A DNA stretch of 64,000 bases from Ferranicluibacter quercicola (GCF_021168455.1 NZ_JAJOZR010000005.1:62001-126000); one strand, 5' to 3'; numbered from the stretch's first letter, positions 43,490-53,282 are shown. A program made the numbers and translations. The notes: a model not told the origin generated them from the sequence alone.

Positions 43490-44349
43490 ACGCCATCCTG
43501 CCCGCCATCCTCTTCTGGCTCTTTGCCTGGGCGCTCAATGCGTGGCTGGTACGCCGGACGCCGGCCTCCAAGACCGGGGACCGTGCGATCCGCCTCGTCG
43601 TGCCGGTCCTCTTCGGCGTCAGCCTGCTCGTCCTGTGGGAAGGCTTCGTGCGCGGCTTTGCCGTGCCCGCCGTGCTGCTGCCGCCGCCTTCCATGATCTG
43701 GACGCGGCTGATCTCGTCGCTGCCGACGCTCTGGGCCGATTTCCGCCAGACGTTCCTCAAATCCGTGCTCACAGGCTATGTCGCCGGCTGCGGCCTCGGC
43801 TTCCTCGTCGCCATCGCCATCGACCGCTCGCCCTTCCTGCAGAAGGGCCTGCTGCCGCTCGGCAATTTCGTCTCTGCCCTCCCCGTCGTCGGCATCGCCC
43901 CGATCATGGTCATATGGTTCGGCTTCGACTGGCCCTCCAAGGTCGCCGTCGTCGTCATCATGACCTTCTTTCCCATGCTCGTGAACACGGTGACGGGCTT
44001 GGCCAGCGCCAGCAGCATGGAGAAGGACCTGATGCAGACCTATGCGGCCTCCTGGTTCCAGACGCTGGTCAAGCTGCGGCTGCCGGCCGCCTGGCCCTTC
44101 ATCTTCAATGCGCTGAAGATCAACTCGACGCTGGCGCTGATCGGTGCCATCGTCGCGGAATTCTTCGGTACGCCGATCGTCGGCATGGGCTTTCGCATCT
44201 CCACCGAGGTCGGGCGCATGAATGTCGACATGGTCTGGGCGGAAATCGCCGTGGCGGCTGTGGCCGGCTCGGTGTTTTATGGTGTGGTGGCGCTGGTGGA
44301 ACGCGTCGTCACCTTCTGGCATCCGTCCGTCCGCAGTGGACGGACGTAA
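43486..44349 (+). CDS. ABC transporter permease (SsuC/NMT1 type), second
   Basis: A 287-residue permease, homologous to the preceding one, with LMQTYAASWFQTLVKLRLPA as coupling loop. The paired-permease arrangement suggests a heterodimer. Its 3' end encodes a perfect hairpin just before the stop. Confidence 0.88.
   Translation: MNAILPAILFWLFAWALNAWLVRRTPASKTGDRAIRLVVPVLFGVSLLVLWEGFVRGFAVPAVLLPPPSMIWTRLISSLPTLWADFRQTFLKSVLTGYVAGCGLGFLVAIAIDRSPFLQKGLLPLGNFVSALPVVGIAPIMVIWFGFDWPSKVAVVVIMTFFPMLVNTVTGLASASSMEKDLMQTYAASWFQTLVKLRLPAAWPFIFNALKINSTLALIGAIVAEFFGTPIVGMGFRISTEVGRMNVDMVWAEIAVAAVAGSVFYGVVALVERVVTFWHPSVRSGRT
44324..44346 (+). other. Perfect hairpin at the permease/binding-protein junction
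   Basis: CGTCCGTCC and GGACGGACG form a 9-base-pair stem with a 5-base loop at the end of the second permease gene, 33 bases before the binding-protein ATG. No T-run follows, so it is more likely an mRNA-protecting structure that raises the binding-protein level than a terminator. Confidence 0.5.
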
Positions 44350-44378
44350 AAAGACGAACGATAACAAAGGGAACGCAC

Positions 44379-45371
44379 ATGAAACGGACAATCGCATCGC
44401 TTCTCATGTCCAGCGCGCTGTCGCTGGCCGCCTTCGACGCCATGGCGGCGGAAAAGGTAACGCTGCAGCTGAAATGGGTCACGCAGGCCCAGTTCGCCGG
44501 CTATTACGTCGCCAAGGACAAGGGCTTCTACGAGGCGGAAGGCCTCGACGTCGAGATCAAGCCGGGCGGCCCGGATATCGCACCGCCGCAGGTCATCGCC
44601 GGCGGTGGCGCCGATGTCGTGGTCGACTGGATGCCGTCGGCGCTTGCCACGCGCGAAAAGGGCGTCGCCCTCGTCAACATCGCCCAACCCTTCAAGAAAT
44701 CCGGCATGATGCTGACCTGCCTGAAGGAAAGCGGCGTCGCCACCCCGGCCGACTTCAAGAGCAAGACGCTTGGCGTCTGGTTCTTCGGCAACGAATATCC
44801 GTTCCTCTCCTGGATGAGCCAGCTCGGCCTGAAGACCGATGGCGGGCCGGACGGCGTGACCGTTCTGAAGCAGGGCTTCAACGTCGATCCGCTGATCCAG
44901 AAGCAGGCCGCCTGCATCTCCACCATGACCTATAACGAATACGGCCAGGTTCTCGACGCCGGCATCAAGCCCGAAGACCTCGTCACCTTCAAATACGAGG
45001 ACCAGGGCGTCGCAACGCTGGAAGACGGTCTTTACGTGCTCGAGGACAAGCTAAAGGACCCTGCCTTCAAGGAGAAAATGGTCAAGTTCGTCCGCGCCTC
45101 GATGAAGGGCTGGAAATATGCCGAGGAGCATGTGGACGAAGCCGCCGGCATCGTGCTGGAAAACGACGCCACCGGCGCCCAGACCGAAGAGCACCAGAAG
45201 CGCATGATGGGCGAGATCGCCAAGCTGACGGCCGGCTCGAACGGTGCGCTGGACGAGGCCGACTACACCCGCACCGTCGCCTCCCTGATGAAGGGCGGCT
45301 CCGACCCCGTCATCACCAAGGAGCCGGCCGGCGCCTGGACGCACGAGATCACCGACGCAGCGCTGAAATAG
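44379..45371 (+). CDS. NMT1/THI5-like periplasmic substrate-binding protein
   Basis: A 330-residue binding protein with a signal peptide ending AMAAEK. LQLKWVTQAQFAGYYVAKDKGFYEAEGL (in two parts) and GGGADVVVDWMPSAL are the NMT1/SsuA fold signature. Relatives bind hydroxymethylpyrimidine or other pyrimidines, riboflavin or sulfonates. Last gene of the pyrimidine operon, with AAAGGG 8 bases upstream and a terminator after it. Confidence 0.9.
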   Translation: MKRTIASLLMSSALSLAAFDAMAAEKVTLQLKWVTQAQFAGYYVAKDKGFYEAEGLDVEIKPGGPDIAPPQVIAGGGADVVVDWMPSALATREKGVALVNIAQPFKKSGMMLTCLKESGVATPADFKSKTLGVWFFGNEYPFLSWMSQLGLKTDGGPDGVTVLKQGFNVDPLIQKQAACISTMTYNEYGQVLDAGIKPEDLVTFKYEDQGVATLEDGLYVLEDKLKDPAFKEKMVKFVRASMKGWKYAEEHVDEAAGIVLENDATGAQTEEHQKRMMGEIAKLTAGSNGALDEADYTRTVASLMKGGSDPVITKEPAGAWTHEITDAALK

Positions 45372-45395
45372 GCCAGCCGCACGAGAGCATTCGGC

Positions 45396-45425
45396 AACGC
45401 GCGGCTTCGGTCGCGCGTTTTGCGT
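45396..45425 (+). terminator. Terminator of the pyrimidine operon
   Basis: AACGCGCG and CGCGCGTT pair around GCTTCGGT and are followed by TTGCGTT. The rest of the 290-base gap to the efflux genes shows nothing recognisable beyond a probable promoter region. Confidence 0.55.
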
Positions 45426-45663
45426 TCTGCCTGAAAAATGCCTGATCCCGACGCCATAGACCGTGGAGACCGCTGGAATGGCGCGGGTTCGCGTAATGCG
45501 GGATGCCGGCTCTCGCCGCCATTTCCCCAAGCATCCGGCGCGGGATGATGGTATAGACGCATCGAGGATGCGCTTCCGTGGGGGCGGGGCGCGCGCCGGG
45601 AGTGACGGGGCGGCAAGGCGACAGGGTCGTCTTCCAGCATTTTTCGACAATAAGGACGGGCCG

Positions 45664-46920
45664 ATGGCTGGTGGAAGAACGTTTGCATACGGCATGCGCA
45701 CGGCTGCGCAGGTTCCCGCACTTCTGACGGCATGTCTGCTGGCGGCAACGCCTGCTTTGACGCGCGACGCCCTGGCGCAGGAGGCAACGCCGCCCGCAGC
45801 GGACACACAAGCGGCGCCGGAGACGGCCTACCCCTCCATCGTCGTCACCAAAGCCGAAATGCGGACGGTCACCGACCGTGTCATCGCCACCGGAACCATC
45901 CAGGCCGTCGAGGAAACCTTCGTGCAGCCGCTGGTCGAGGGCCTGTCGATCCGCAGTCTCGCCGTCGATATCGGCGACACCGTCGAGGCCGACGGCATCA
46001 TGGCCACGCTGAACGACGACGCCCTGCTCCTGACGCGAAGCCAGAACGAGGCGAACCTTGCCCGCGCCCACGCCTCCCTCGCCCAGTATCAGGCGCAACT
46101 GGTGGAAGCACAGGCGAACGCGCAGGAAGCCGTGCGCGTTTCCGCACGCAATGCGAAGCTCAAGGAAGCCGGCTCCGTCTCGACGGCGCTTGCCGACCAG
46201 ACGGAAGCCGCCGCCGCTGCGGCGCTGGCCCGCGTCAATTCGGCCGAGCAACTGATCGCGGTCGCGCAATCCGATATCAAGGTCGTCGAAGCGCAGATCT
46301 CCGATGTCGATCTCCGCCTCGCCCGCACCGTCGTCAAGGCGCCCGTCGCCGGCACGGTCTCGGCACGGACGGCCAAGGTCGGCGCCATTGCCGCGGGCGC
46401 CGGCCAGCCGCTCTTCACCATCATCCGCGACGGTGCGGTGGAAATGCGTGCCGACGTGTCCGAAAGCGATCTCTTGAAGCTCGCGGTGGGGCAGAAAGCC
46501 ACGCTGAAGCTTGCCGATAGCAGCGTCACGCTCGACGGCACGATCCGCCTGATCTCGCCGACCGTGGACGCCGATACCCGCCTCGGCACCGTCTTCATCA
46601 GCATCACCGAGCCGGAACGGGCGCGCGTGGGCATGTATGCGAATGCCGACATCACGGTCGCGGAAAAGCAGGCGCTGGCTCTGCCCCTGACCGCCGTAAC
46701 CAGCGGCAAGACCGAAACCGTGGTGCGCAAGGTGCGCGACGGCGTGGTCGAGATGGCACGCGTCGAAACCGGCATTCAGGACGGCCGCTACATCGAGATC
46801 CGCACGGGCCTTGAAGACGGTGACGAGGTCGTGGCGAAGGCGGGCGCCTATGTCCGCGACGGCGACCGCATCACGCCGGTCAAGGCAACGGCACCCGCCG
46901 ACAAGACGGCCGCCAACTGA
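45664..46920 (+). CDS. RND efflux periplasmic adaptor (MFP) protein
   Basis: A 418-residue HlyD/AcrA-type adaptor: signal peptide to about residue 39, a lipoyl/barrel-sandwich half (SIRSLAVDIGDTVEADG), a long coiled coil (about 105-200, ARAHASLAQYQAQLVEAQAN), and a beta-barrel region. AAGGA lies 8 bases upstream of the ATG. It links the inner-membrane pump encoded next to an outer-membrane channel; no channel gene is adjacent. Confidence 0.9.
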   Translation: MAGGRTFAYGMRTAAQVPALLTACLLAATPALTRDALAQEATPPAADTQAAPETAYPSIVVTKAEMRTVTDRVIATGTIQAVEETFVQPLVEGLSIRSLAVDIGDTVEADGIMATLNDDALLLTRSQNEANLARAHASLAQYQAQLVEAQANAQEAVRVSARNAKLKEAGSVSTALADQTEAAAAAALARVNSAEQLIAVAQSDIKVVEAQISDVDLRLARTVVKAPVAGTVSARTAKVGAIAAGAGQPLFTIIRDGAVEMRADVSESDLLKLAVGQKATLKLADSSVTLDGTIRLISPTVDADTRLGTVFISITEPERARVGMYANADITVAEKQALALPLTAVTSGKTETVVRKVRDGVVEMARVETGIQDGRYIEIRTGLEDGDEVVAKAGAYVRDGDRITPVKATAPADKTAAN

Positions 46921-46946
46921 GGCCAACAAGTGAGGACCGACCCGCC

Positions 46947-49900
46947 ATGAACTTTTCGGCCTGGGCCATTCGAAATCCGATCGCACCGATCCTCACCTTC
47001 GTGCTGCTGATGTTCCTCGGCTATCAGTCGTTCAACACGCTGCCGATCACGCGCTTTCCCAATATCGACGTTCCCATCGTCTCCATCTCCGTCGCGCAGA
47101 GCGGCGCGGCCCCCGCCGAGCTGGAAACGCAGGTCACCAAGGAAATCGAGGATGCCGTCGCCGGCATCGCGGGCGTCAAGCACGTCACCTCTACCATCAC
47201 CGACGGGATTTCCACGACCGCGGTCCAGTTCGAGATCGAGATCCCGACGAACCAGGCGGTGCAGGATACCAAGGACGCGATCGACCGCATCCGCGGCGAC
47301 CTGCCGGCCGGCATCGAGGAGCCGATCGTCGCCAAGGTCGATGTCGAGGGACAGGCGATCCAGACCTTCGCCGTCTCCGCGCCGGACATGACGCTGGAAG
47401 AGATCAGCTGGTTCGTGGACGACACGGTCAAGCGCTCGCTGCAGGGCCAGACCGGCATCGGACGCATCGACCGCTACGGCGGCGCCGACCGCGAGGTGCG
47501 CGTCGAACTCAACGAGAGCCGCCTGAACTCCTACGGCATCACGGCGACCGACGTGAACGCGCAGCTGCGCAAGATGAACACCGATCTCGGCTCCGGCCGC
47601 GGGCAGATCGGCGGCAGCGAACAGGCCATCCGCACGCTCGGCGACGCCCGCTCCGTCTCGGCGCTCGCCGATACGATGATCGCCATGCCGAACGGCCGCT
47701 TCGTGCGCCTCTCGGAACTCGGCACCGTGACCGACACATACGAGGAGCCGAAGAGCTTCTCGCGCTTCGACGGCACGCCCGTCGTCACCTTCGCCGTCTT
47801 CCGCTCCAAGGGCGCGAGCGAGGTCAGCGTCGCCGAAACCGTCGCGAAGTCGCTGGATGCCGTGCGCGCCGCCAATCCGGGCGTGTCGATCCAGCTGATC
47901 AACGACAGCGTCTACTTCACCTATGGCAACTACGAGGCCGCGCTTCACACGCTGATCGAGGGCGCGCTGCTGGCGGTCGCCGTCGTGCTTCTGTTCCTGC
48001 GCAACTGGCGGGCGACGCTGATTTCGGCCCTTGCCTTGCCGCTGTCGGCCATCCCCACCTTCTGGATCATGGACTTGCTCGGCTTCTCGCTGAACCTCGT
48101 CTCCTTCCTCGCGCTGACGCTGGCGACCGGTATTCTCGTGGACGATGCGATCGTCGAGATCGAGAACATCGCCCGCCACATCAAGATGGGCAAATCCCCC
48201 TACAAGGCGTCGATCGAGGCGGCGGACGAGATCGGCCTTGCCGTCATCGCCACCACCTTCACCATCATCGCCGTCTTCGTGCCGGTGTCGTTCATGCCGG
48301 GCATTCCCGGGCAATACTTCATCCAGTTCGGCCTGACGGTGGCCGTCTCCGTGTTCTTCTCGCTCATGGTCGCGCGCCTCATCACGCCGGTCATGGCGGC
48401 CTATCTCATGCGCTCCGGCGATGGCGACGGGCATGGCGACACGCGCGAAGGCCTGTTCATGCGCGGCTACACCTGGCTGGTCGCCGCCACCACGCGGCGC
48501 TGGTACATGCGCTACCTCACGCTCTCCGTGGCGCTCGCCTTCCTCGTCGGGTCGGTCATGCTGCTGCTCACCGTCCCCGGAGGCTTCCTGCCGCCGGAGG
48601 ACGCCTCGCGCATCGTGCTCTCGGTCGAGCTGCCGCCGGATGCGATGCTGGAGGAAACCGACCGCACGACCGCGCAAATCTACGACCGCATCAAGGACTT
48701 CCCGGGCGTCGAAGGCATCTTCGTGCTCGGCGGCGCCTCGCCGAAGGGCGATCTGGAGCTGCGCCGCGCGACCATCACCGTGATGCTGGAAAAGCTCGAC
48801 CATTCGCTCGTCAACAAGCTGGTCAACACGCTGCTCGGCAACCTTCCGCTGGTCGGCCAGTATATGCCGAAGCTGCCGCCGGCCGGCCGCATCATTCCGC
48901 AGTCGCAGATCGAGGCCCAGGTTTTCGCTGCCATCCATTCGATCCCGGATGTCCGCGTTCTCAAATTGAACGACCGCGGCGAGCGCGACCTCGCCTTCAA
49001 CCTTCTCTCCAACAACGACGCCGCCCTCAACGAGGCCGTCGGCCTGCTGGAAGCACGGCTGCGCGACGAGCCGACGCTTGCCAATGTCAGCCCGGACGGC
49101 GCCCTGCCCCGCCCGGAACTGCAGCTGCGTCCGCTGGCCGACCGCATGTCGCGCCTCGGCATCACCACGTCGCAGCTGTCCGACGTCGTGCGTGTGGCGA
49201 CCATCGGCGATATCGATGCGGCGCTGACCAAGATCTCGCTGGACGACCGCCAGATCCCGATCCGCGTGCAGATCGACACCGGCCTGCGCACCGATCTCGC
49301 TGCCATCCGCAACCTCAAGATCCAGACGGCGTCCGGTGCTCTCGTGCCCATCTCCAGCGTCGCCGACATTTCCTATTCGGAAGGCCCGAGCTCCATCAAG
49401 CGCTACGACCGCTTCCGCGTCGTCACCATGGGCGCGGACCTGCCGGTGGGCGTCGCGCTGGATACAGCCTCCGGCCGCTTCGAGACGATCGCTGCGGAAA
49501 CCAACTTGCCTCAGGGCGTTCGCTTCATCAAAAGTGGCGATTCGGAAGTGCAGGCCGAAATGCTGTCGGGCTTCATCCATGCCATGCTGCTCGGCTTGCT
49601 GCTGGTGCTCGTGGTGCTCATCCTCCTGTTCAAGGACGTCATCCAGCCCTTCACCATTCTCTTCTCGCTGCCGCTCGCCATCGGCGGCGTCGCGCTCGGC
49701 CTGATCGTCACCAACAATTCGCTCTCCATGCCCGTCCTCATCGGCATTCTCATGCTGATGGGCATCGTCACCAAGAACGCCATCCTGCTGGTGGATTTTG
49801 CCATCGAAATGAAGCGGCACGGCATGGAACGCGTCGATGCCATGGTGGAGGCGGGCCGCAAGCGCGCGCGCCCCATCGTCATGACCTCCATCGCCATGTC

Positions 49901-50270
49901 GGCAGGCATGCTGCCCTCGGCGCTCGGCGTCGGCGAAGGCGGCTCGTTCCGCGCACCCATGGCCATCGCCGTCATCGGCGGCATCATCGTCTCCACCGTG
50001 CTGTCGTTGGTGGTCGTGCCCTCATTCTTCCTGATCATGGACGACCTCTCCCGCCTCCTCGGTTGGTCCTTCGGCCGTCTGGTCGGCCGCAAGGAGGTCG
50101 AGACCGTGCCGCTCGAAAACACCGCGCTCACGGAGAAACTCGCCGAGCAGTCCGAGACCATCGAAACCCTGCAGGCCCGTCTCGACCGCCTGGAAAGCCG
50201 CACCGCCCCCGGCACACTGCGCGCCGTCGGCGGCACCGTCGTGACGCATCCGGCCCTGGCGGCGGAGTAG
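46947..50270 (+). CDS. RND efflux pump inner-membrane transporter (AcrB/MdtB family)
   Basis: A 1107-residue proton-driven pump. It has 12 transmembrane helices in two sets of six, the periplasmic porter domains, and the proton relay Asp pair in helix 4, ATGILVDDAIVEIENI. LPITRFPNIDVPIVSIS opens the first periplasmic domain. It is about 70 residues longer than typical AcrB because of a C-terminal tail that includes a short coiled coil, LTEKLAEQSETIETLQARLD. It follows the adaptor by 26 bases. Substrates unknown. Confidence 0.93.
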   Translation: MNFSAWAIRNPIAPILTFVLLMFLGYQSFNTLPITRFPNIDVPIVSISVAQSGAAPAELETQVTKEIEDAVAGIAGVKHVTSTITDGISTTAVQFEIEIPTNQAVQDTKDAIDRIRGDLPAGIEEPIVAKVDVEGQAIQTFAVSAPDMTLEEISWFVDDTVKRSLQGQTGIGRIDRYGGADREVRVELNESRLNSYGITATDVNAQLRKMNTDLGSGRGQIGGSEQAIRTLGDARSVSALADTMIAMPNGRFVRLSELGTVTDTYEEPKSFSRFDGTPVVTFAVFRSKGASEVSVAETVAKSLDAVRAANPGVSIQLINDSVYFTYGNYEAALHTLIEGALLAVAVVLLFLRNWRATLISALALPLSAIPTFWIMDLLGFSLNLVSFLALTLATGILVDDAIVEIENIARHIKMGKSPYKASIEAADEIGLAVIATTFTIIAVFVPVSFMPGIPGQYFIQFGLTVAVSVFFSLMVARLITPVMAAYLMRSGDGDGHGDTREGLFMRGYTWLVAATTRRWYMRYLTLSVALAFLVGSVMLLLTVPGGFLPPEDASRIVLSVELPPDAMLEETDRTTAQIYDRIKDFPGVEGIFVLGGASPKGDLELRRATITVMLEKLDHSLVNKLVNTLLGNLPLVGQYMPKLPPAGRIIPQSQIEAQVFAAIHSIPDVRVLKLNDRGERDLAFNLLSNNDAALNEAVGLLEARLRDEPTLANVSPDGALPRPELQLRPLADRMSRLGITTSQLSDVVRVATIGDIDAALTKISLDDRQIPIRVQIDTGLRTDLAAIRNLKIQTASGALVPISSVADISYSEGPSSIKRYDRFRVVTMGADLPVGVALDTASGRFETIAAETNLPQGVRFIKSGDSEVQAEMLSGFIHAMLLGLLLVLVVLILLFKDVIQPFTILFSLPLAIGGVALGLIVTNNSLSMPVLIGILMLMGIVTKNAILLVDFAIEMKRHGMERVDAMVEAGRKRARPIVMTSIAMSAGMLPSALGVGEGGSFRAPMAIAVIGGIIVSTVLSLVVVPSFFLIMDDLSRLLGWSFGRLVGRKEVETVPLENTALTEKLAEQSETIETLQARLDRLESRTAPGTLRAVGGTVVTHPALAAE

Positions 50271-50288
50271 ACGGTAAGGCTGTGCACC

Positions 50289-50437
50289 GAGGCAGCCCCT
50301 CACCCTAGCCCTCTCCCCGCGCGCGGGGAGAGGAAACGTGGCCTGCTCGGCGTTTCGATGCGGGGTGACGTGATGCCTCACGTCTCTTCTCCCCGTCAAA
50401 ACGGGGAGAAGATGCCGGCAGGCAGATGAGGGGCAGA
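50289..50437. repeat. RIME-like mosaic repeat, copy 2 (inverted)
   Basis: Opens GGCAGCCCCTCACCCTAGCC with the CTCTCCCCGC/GCGGGGAGAG palindrome and closes GATGCCGGCAGGCAGATGAGGGGCA, the reverse complement of the ends of the copy at 25612. It lies between the convergent RND pump and ureG. Confidence 0.65.
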
Positions 50438-50482
50438 CGCGCACCGCAACCGAACGGATGGGCGGAAAGCTAGCCGGCCACC

Positions 50483-51094
50483 TTACAGGCCGCCTTCGAC
50501 CCGCAGAAACTCCACAATCCGCTCCACACCCTCGCCGCGTTTCATGTCCGAAAACACGAACGGGCGGGACTGGCGCATGCGGTCGGCGTCGCGCTGCATG
50601 ACGTCGAGATCGGCACCGACATAAGGGGCGAGGTCCTTCTTGTTGATGACGAGAAGGTCGGATCGCGTGATGCCGGGCCCGCCCTTGCGGGGGATTTCCT
50701 CGCCCTGGCAGACGGAGATGACATAGAGCGTGATGTCCGCGAGGTCCGGCGAAAAGGTGGCGGCCAGATTGTCGCCGCCGGATTCGATGAAGACGATGTC
50801 GAGGTCGGGAATGCGGCGGTTGAGATCGGCGATGGCCTGCAGGTTGATCGTCGCATCCTCGCGAATGGCGGTGTGCGGGCAACCGCCCGTCTCCACGCCG
50901 ACGATCCTGTCGGAGGGCAGCGCCTGCATGCGCACCAGCGCTTCGGCATCTTCCTGCGTGTAGATATCGTTGGTGACCACCGCGACCGACCAGCGGTCGC
51001 GCATGGCCTTGCAGAGCTTGTCCGTCAGCGCCGTCTTGCCGGAGCCGACCGGACCGCCGATGCCGACGCGGAGGGGGCCATTGGAAGATGCCAT
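50483..51094 (-). CDS. ureG: Urease accessory GTPase UreG
   Basis: A 203-residue SIMIBI GTPase that drives nickel delivery to urease. P-loop GGPVGSGKTAL, nickel-binding CPH in GCPHTAIRED, and NKKDL for guanine. Last gene of the urea block; 152 bases separate it from ureF. Confidence 0.96.
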   Translation of the reverse strand: MASSNGPLRVGIGGPVGSGKTALTDKLCKAMRDRWSVAVVTNDIYTQEDAEALVRMQALPSDRIVGVETGGCPHTAIREDATINLQAIADLNRRIPDLDIVFIESGGDNLAATFSPDLADITLYVISVCQGEEIPRKGGPGITRSDLLVINKKDLAPYVGADLDVMQRDADRMRQSRPFVFSDMKRGEGVERIVEFLRVEGGL

Positions 51095-51246
51095 GAGATT
51101 GTCCTTTCAGGTGCGCATGTCGCGGTCGGCAGGTCCTGCTGGATGCCGGACGATGCATCGATAATGAAGGAGGTGAGCCTGTCCCGTCCGGGACAGGCGT
51201 GGGACCGGGCGGGCTGAGGCCGCGCGGTAGGAATGTCTCTCCGTCC

Positions 51247-51948
51247 TCACGAGCGGAACAGCCGCGAGGTCAGGGTCTCGTGCCGGAGCGCGGCGATATC
51301 GGCGAGAAGTGCGGCGGAGCCGAGATCGTCCAGCGAGCTTGCCGCCGCGCGCGCAGCCGTCGCGGCGATCTCGCCTTCCAGCGCCGCCAGCACCGCGATG
51401 CCGGCGCGTTGTCCAAGCACGCCGCAGCGGATCGCCACCGAGACCTGGTTGGATGCCGTCGCGTGCAGATAGGCCGCAAGGGCGGGCTCAAGCCCCGTCG
51501 CATGTGCGCCGGCAACCGCACCGACAGCGACGGGATAGGCCATGCGCAACGGCATGTCATCGCCAGACGTCGGCCACGCCGCAGCCGCGGCGAGAAAGGC
51601 CTCGCCCTGCAGCATCGTTTCCATCTGCCTCTCCCGGCTGCCGGCCATGGCGTCCGCCAAGGCTGCCACAGCATCGCGCCGCTCGGGGTCAGCGGCCGCG
51701 CGATAGCTTTCCGCAATCAGCACCGCATCGTTCCAGCCCGTCCCCTCTGCCAGCGCGCCTGAAAGCCAGTCCTGAAGCGCAGCGGCATCCGAAACGCTGC
51801 CATCCACGACGGCCTGCTCGAGACCTGCCGAATAGGAGAAGGCACCGATGGGAAAGGCCGGCGACATCCAGGTGATCAGGCGGAGCAAGGCTTGCGTCTC
51901 GCCGCCCCTTACCGTCTGTATCGCCCCGTCGGTGAGCATGTCAGTCAT
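51247..51948 (-). CDS. ureF: Urease accessory protein UreF
   Basis: A 233-residue all-helical chaperone that recruits UreG to the UreD-urease complex. LRLITWMSPAFPIGAFSYSAGLE and GGTGW-type segment EGTGWNDAVLIAESYRA are diagnostic. The start is ATG 51948, overlapping the ureE stop, or ATG 51939; neither has a strong ribosome site, so translation is probably coupled. The much longer open frame upstream is the shadow of the ureE His-tail. Confidence 0.92.
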   Translation of the reverse strand: MTDMLTDGAIQTVRGGETQALLRLITWMSPAFPIGAFSYSAGLEQAVVDGSVSDAAALQDWLSGALAEGTGWNDAVLIAESYRAAADPERRDAVAALADAMAGSRERQMETMLQGEAFLAAAAAWPTSGDDMPLRMAYPVAVGAVAGAHATGLEPALAAYLHATASNQVSVAIRCGVLGQRAGIAVLAALEGEIAATAARAAASSLDDLGSAALLADIAALRHETLTSRLFRS

Positions 51949-52522
51949 GGGAATGGCGGTGCCCTTTGTCGTCATGGCCGTGCGCGTGATGATCGTGCTC
52001 GTGGTGGTCGTGGCCGTGGTGGTCGTGGCCGTGGTGATCATGGCCCGCGTGATCATGGCCGGCGTGGTCATGAGCAGCATGATCATGCCCGCTGTGATAG
52101 GCGCCCCGCATCGGCTGGAACTGCGCCGTCACCTCGTTCACCGCGGCACCAAGCCCGATGAGCATGGCGCGGATGACGGGATCGCGCAGGATGACGATGC
52201 GATCCTCGCGGATTTCGGCCTGCAGATGCCGGTTGCCGAGATGCCAGGCAAGCTCGATCAGGTGGAGCCGGTCGCGCGGCAGGATCTCGTAAAGCGGCTC
52301 TTCGACGGCGGCGATCAGGATATAGCCGCCCTGCTCCAGCACCAGCGCATCGCCATCCGCCAGCATCACCGCCTGCTTCAGATCCAGCATGACGACATCG
52401 TCGTCGGGCAGATGCAGGAGCTTGCGCCTCAGATGACGCTGATCGTGCGGCAGGCGCAGCAGGGCGACAGGCGTGATATCGGCCGGGGCCGGCGAGACGA
52501 TAGACGTGGAGCGATAGGGCAT
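51941..52522 (-). CDS. ureE: Urease nickel metallochaperone UreE with His-rich tail
   Basis: A 193-residue nickel carrier. The N-terminal domain (1-75) and the metal-binding C-domain (LIELAWHLGNRHLQAEI with the conserved His) are followed by a tail in which 24 of the last 51 residues are His, arranged as GHDH repeats. The tail likely stores several nickel ions. GAGGT lies about 5 bases upstream of the ATG. It overlaps ureF. Confidence 0.95.
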   Translation of the reverse strand: MPYRSTSIVSPAPADITPVALLRLPHDQRHLRRKLLHLPDDDVVMLDLKQAVMLADGDALVLEQGGYILIAAVEEPLYEILPRDRLHLIELAWHLGNRHLQAEIREDRIVILRDPVIRAMLIGLGAAVNEVTAQFQPMRGAYHSGHDHAAHDHAGHDHAGHDHHGHDHHGHDHHEHDHHAHGHDDKGHRHSHD

Positions 52523-52533
52523 GGTGACCTCGA

Positions 52534-53223
52534 TCAGTTGAACTGCGTGAGAGAGAAAGTGAGCGATACCGGCAGCGGATTCCAGAGGCCCGTGCGCAGG
52601 CCAGCGGCCCTCAGGCCCCGCGCCGTCCATGTGTTGCAGCCCGCCAGCGCCGTGAACCAGCCCGTGGCCTCGAAGAACCGGTCGTTCTGCCCGTAGCGCA
52701 CATCGGGCACGGGCACGACCTGCCCGTCCCGCGTCGCGAAGCTTGCCGCGATCATGTCGAGCAGGCGCTTATAGCCAGCCGGTTCGATGTCGAAGCCTTG
52801 CACGGTCGGCGACGGTTCGGCAAGCGCGCCGACGACGTCCACATGCAGCACGGCCCGATCGAGCGTCAGACCGCGCAGCAAGGGCAGCGGCTTCAGGTCC
52901 GCCCAGGTCGGCGTCTCCAGGTAGAAGGTTCGCCCGCCCCGGCCAAAGAGAATCCACCGCGCCGCGACATCGCCGACCGGAACGCCGGCTTCGCCAAGAA
53001 ACGGAAACCGCGCCAGGCTCTCCGCATCCACCGGAATGGCGATATCGGTATGGATCGGGTTGGAAAGGACGAGAATACGCCGCGTGCCCTCGCCTGCCGC
53101 CTCCCGCGATGCAAACAGAGGCTGCGGCACGATGGCGCCGAGGCCGGCCGCCAGCGCCAGCAGCAAGACCAGCAGCGACAGGCCGACCGACAGCCGCCGC
53201 AGGACCCTGCGCACGCGCTTCAT
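52534..53223 (-). CDS. TIGR02117/DUF2459 family protein
   Basis: A 229-residue protein with an N-terminal transmembrane segment (about 10-35) and a periplasmic domain: SNPIHTDIAIPVD, WILFGRGGRTFYLETPTW, CNTWTARGLRAAGL with Cys and His/Asp that resemble a papain-like site. TIGR02117 members are described as 'chp urease-associated'; their function is unknown. It lies between ureC and ureE, 11 bases from ureE, and has a weak ribosome site. Confidence 0.85.
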   Translation of the reverse strand: MKRVRRVLRRLSVGLSLLVLLLALAAGLGAIVPQPLFASREAAGEGTRRILVLSNPIHTDIAIPVDAESLARFPFLGEAGVPVGDVAARWILFGRGGRTFYLETPTWADLKPLPLLRGLTLDRAVLHVDVVGALAEPSPTVQGFDIEPAGYKRLLDMIAASFATRDGQVVPVPDVRYGQNDRFFEATGWFTALAGCNTWTARGLRAAGLRTGLWNPLPVSLTFSLTQFN

Positions 53224-53282
53224 GCCGGCACGGCGTTGGCGGCGCGATGGCCGGCGGGATTGCTCGTCGGGGTCGTTAGCAT

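Noticed and set aside
46848..49820. 990-residue minus-strand open frame
   Set aside because: Antisense to the RND pump, dominated by Asp/Gly/His/Arg repeats; no recognisable domain.
51247..52086. 279-residue reading of UreF
   Set aside because: The extra N-terminus is Thr/Met/Ile-rich and is the out-of-frame shadow of the UreE His-tail.
51960..52090. Repeated DNA near ureE/ureF as a regulatory repeat
   Set aside because: It is explained by the His-rich codons of the UreE tail.
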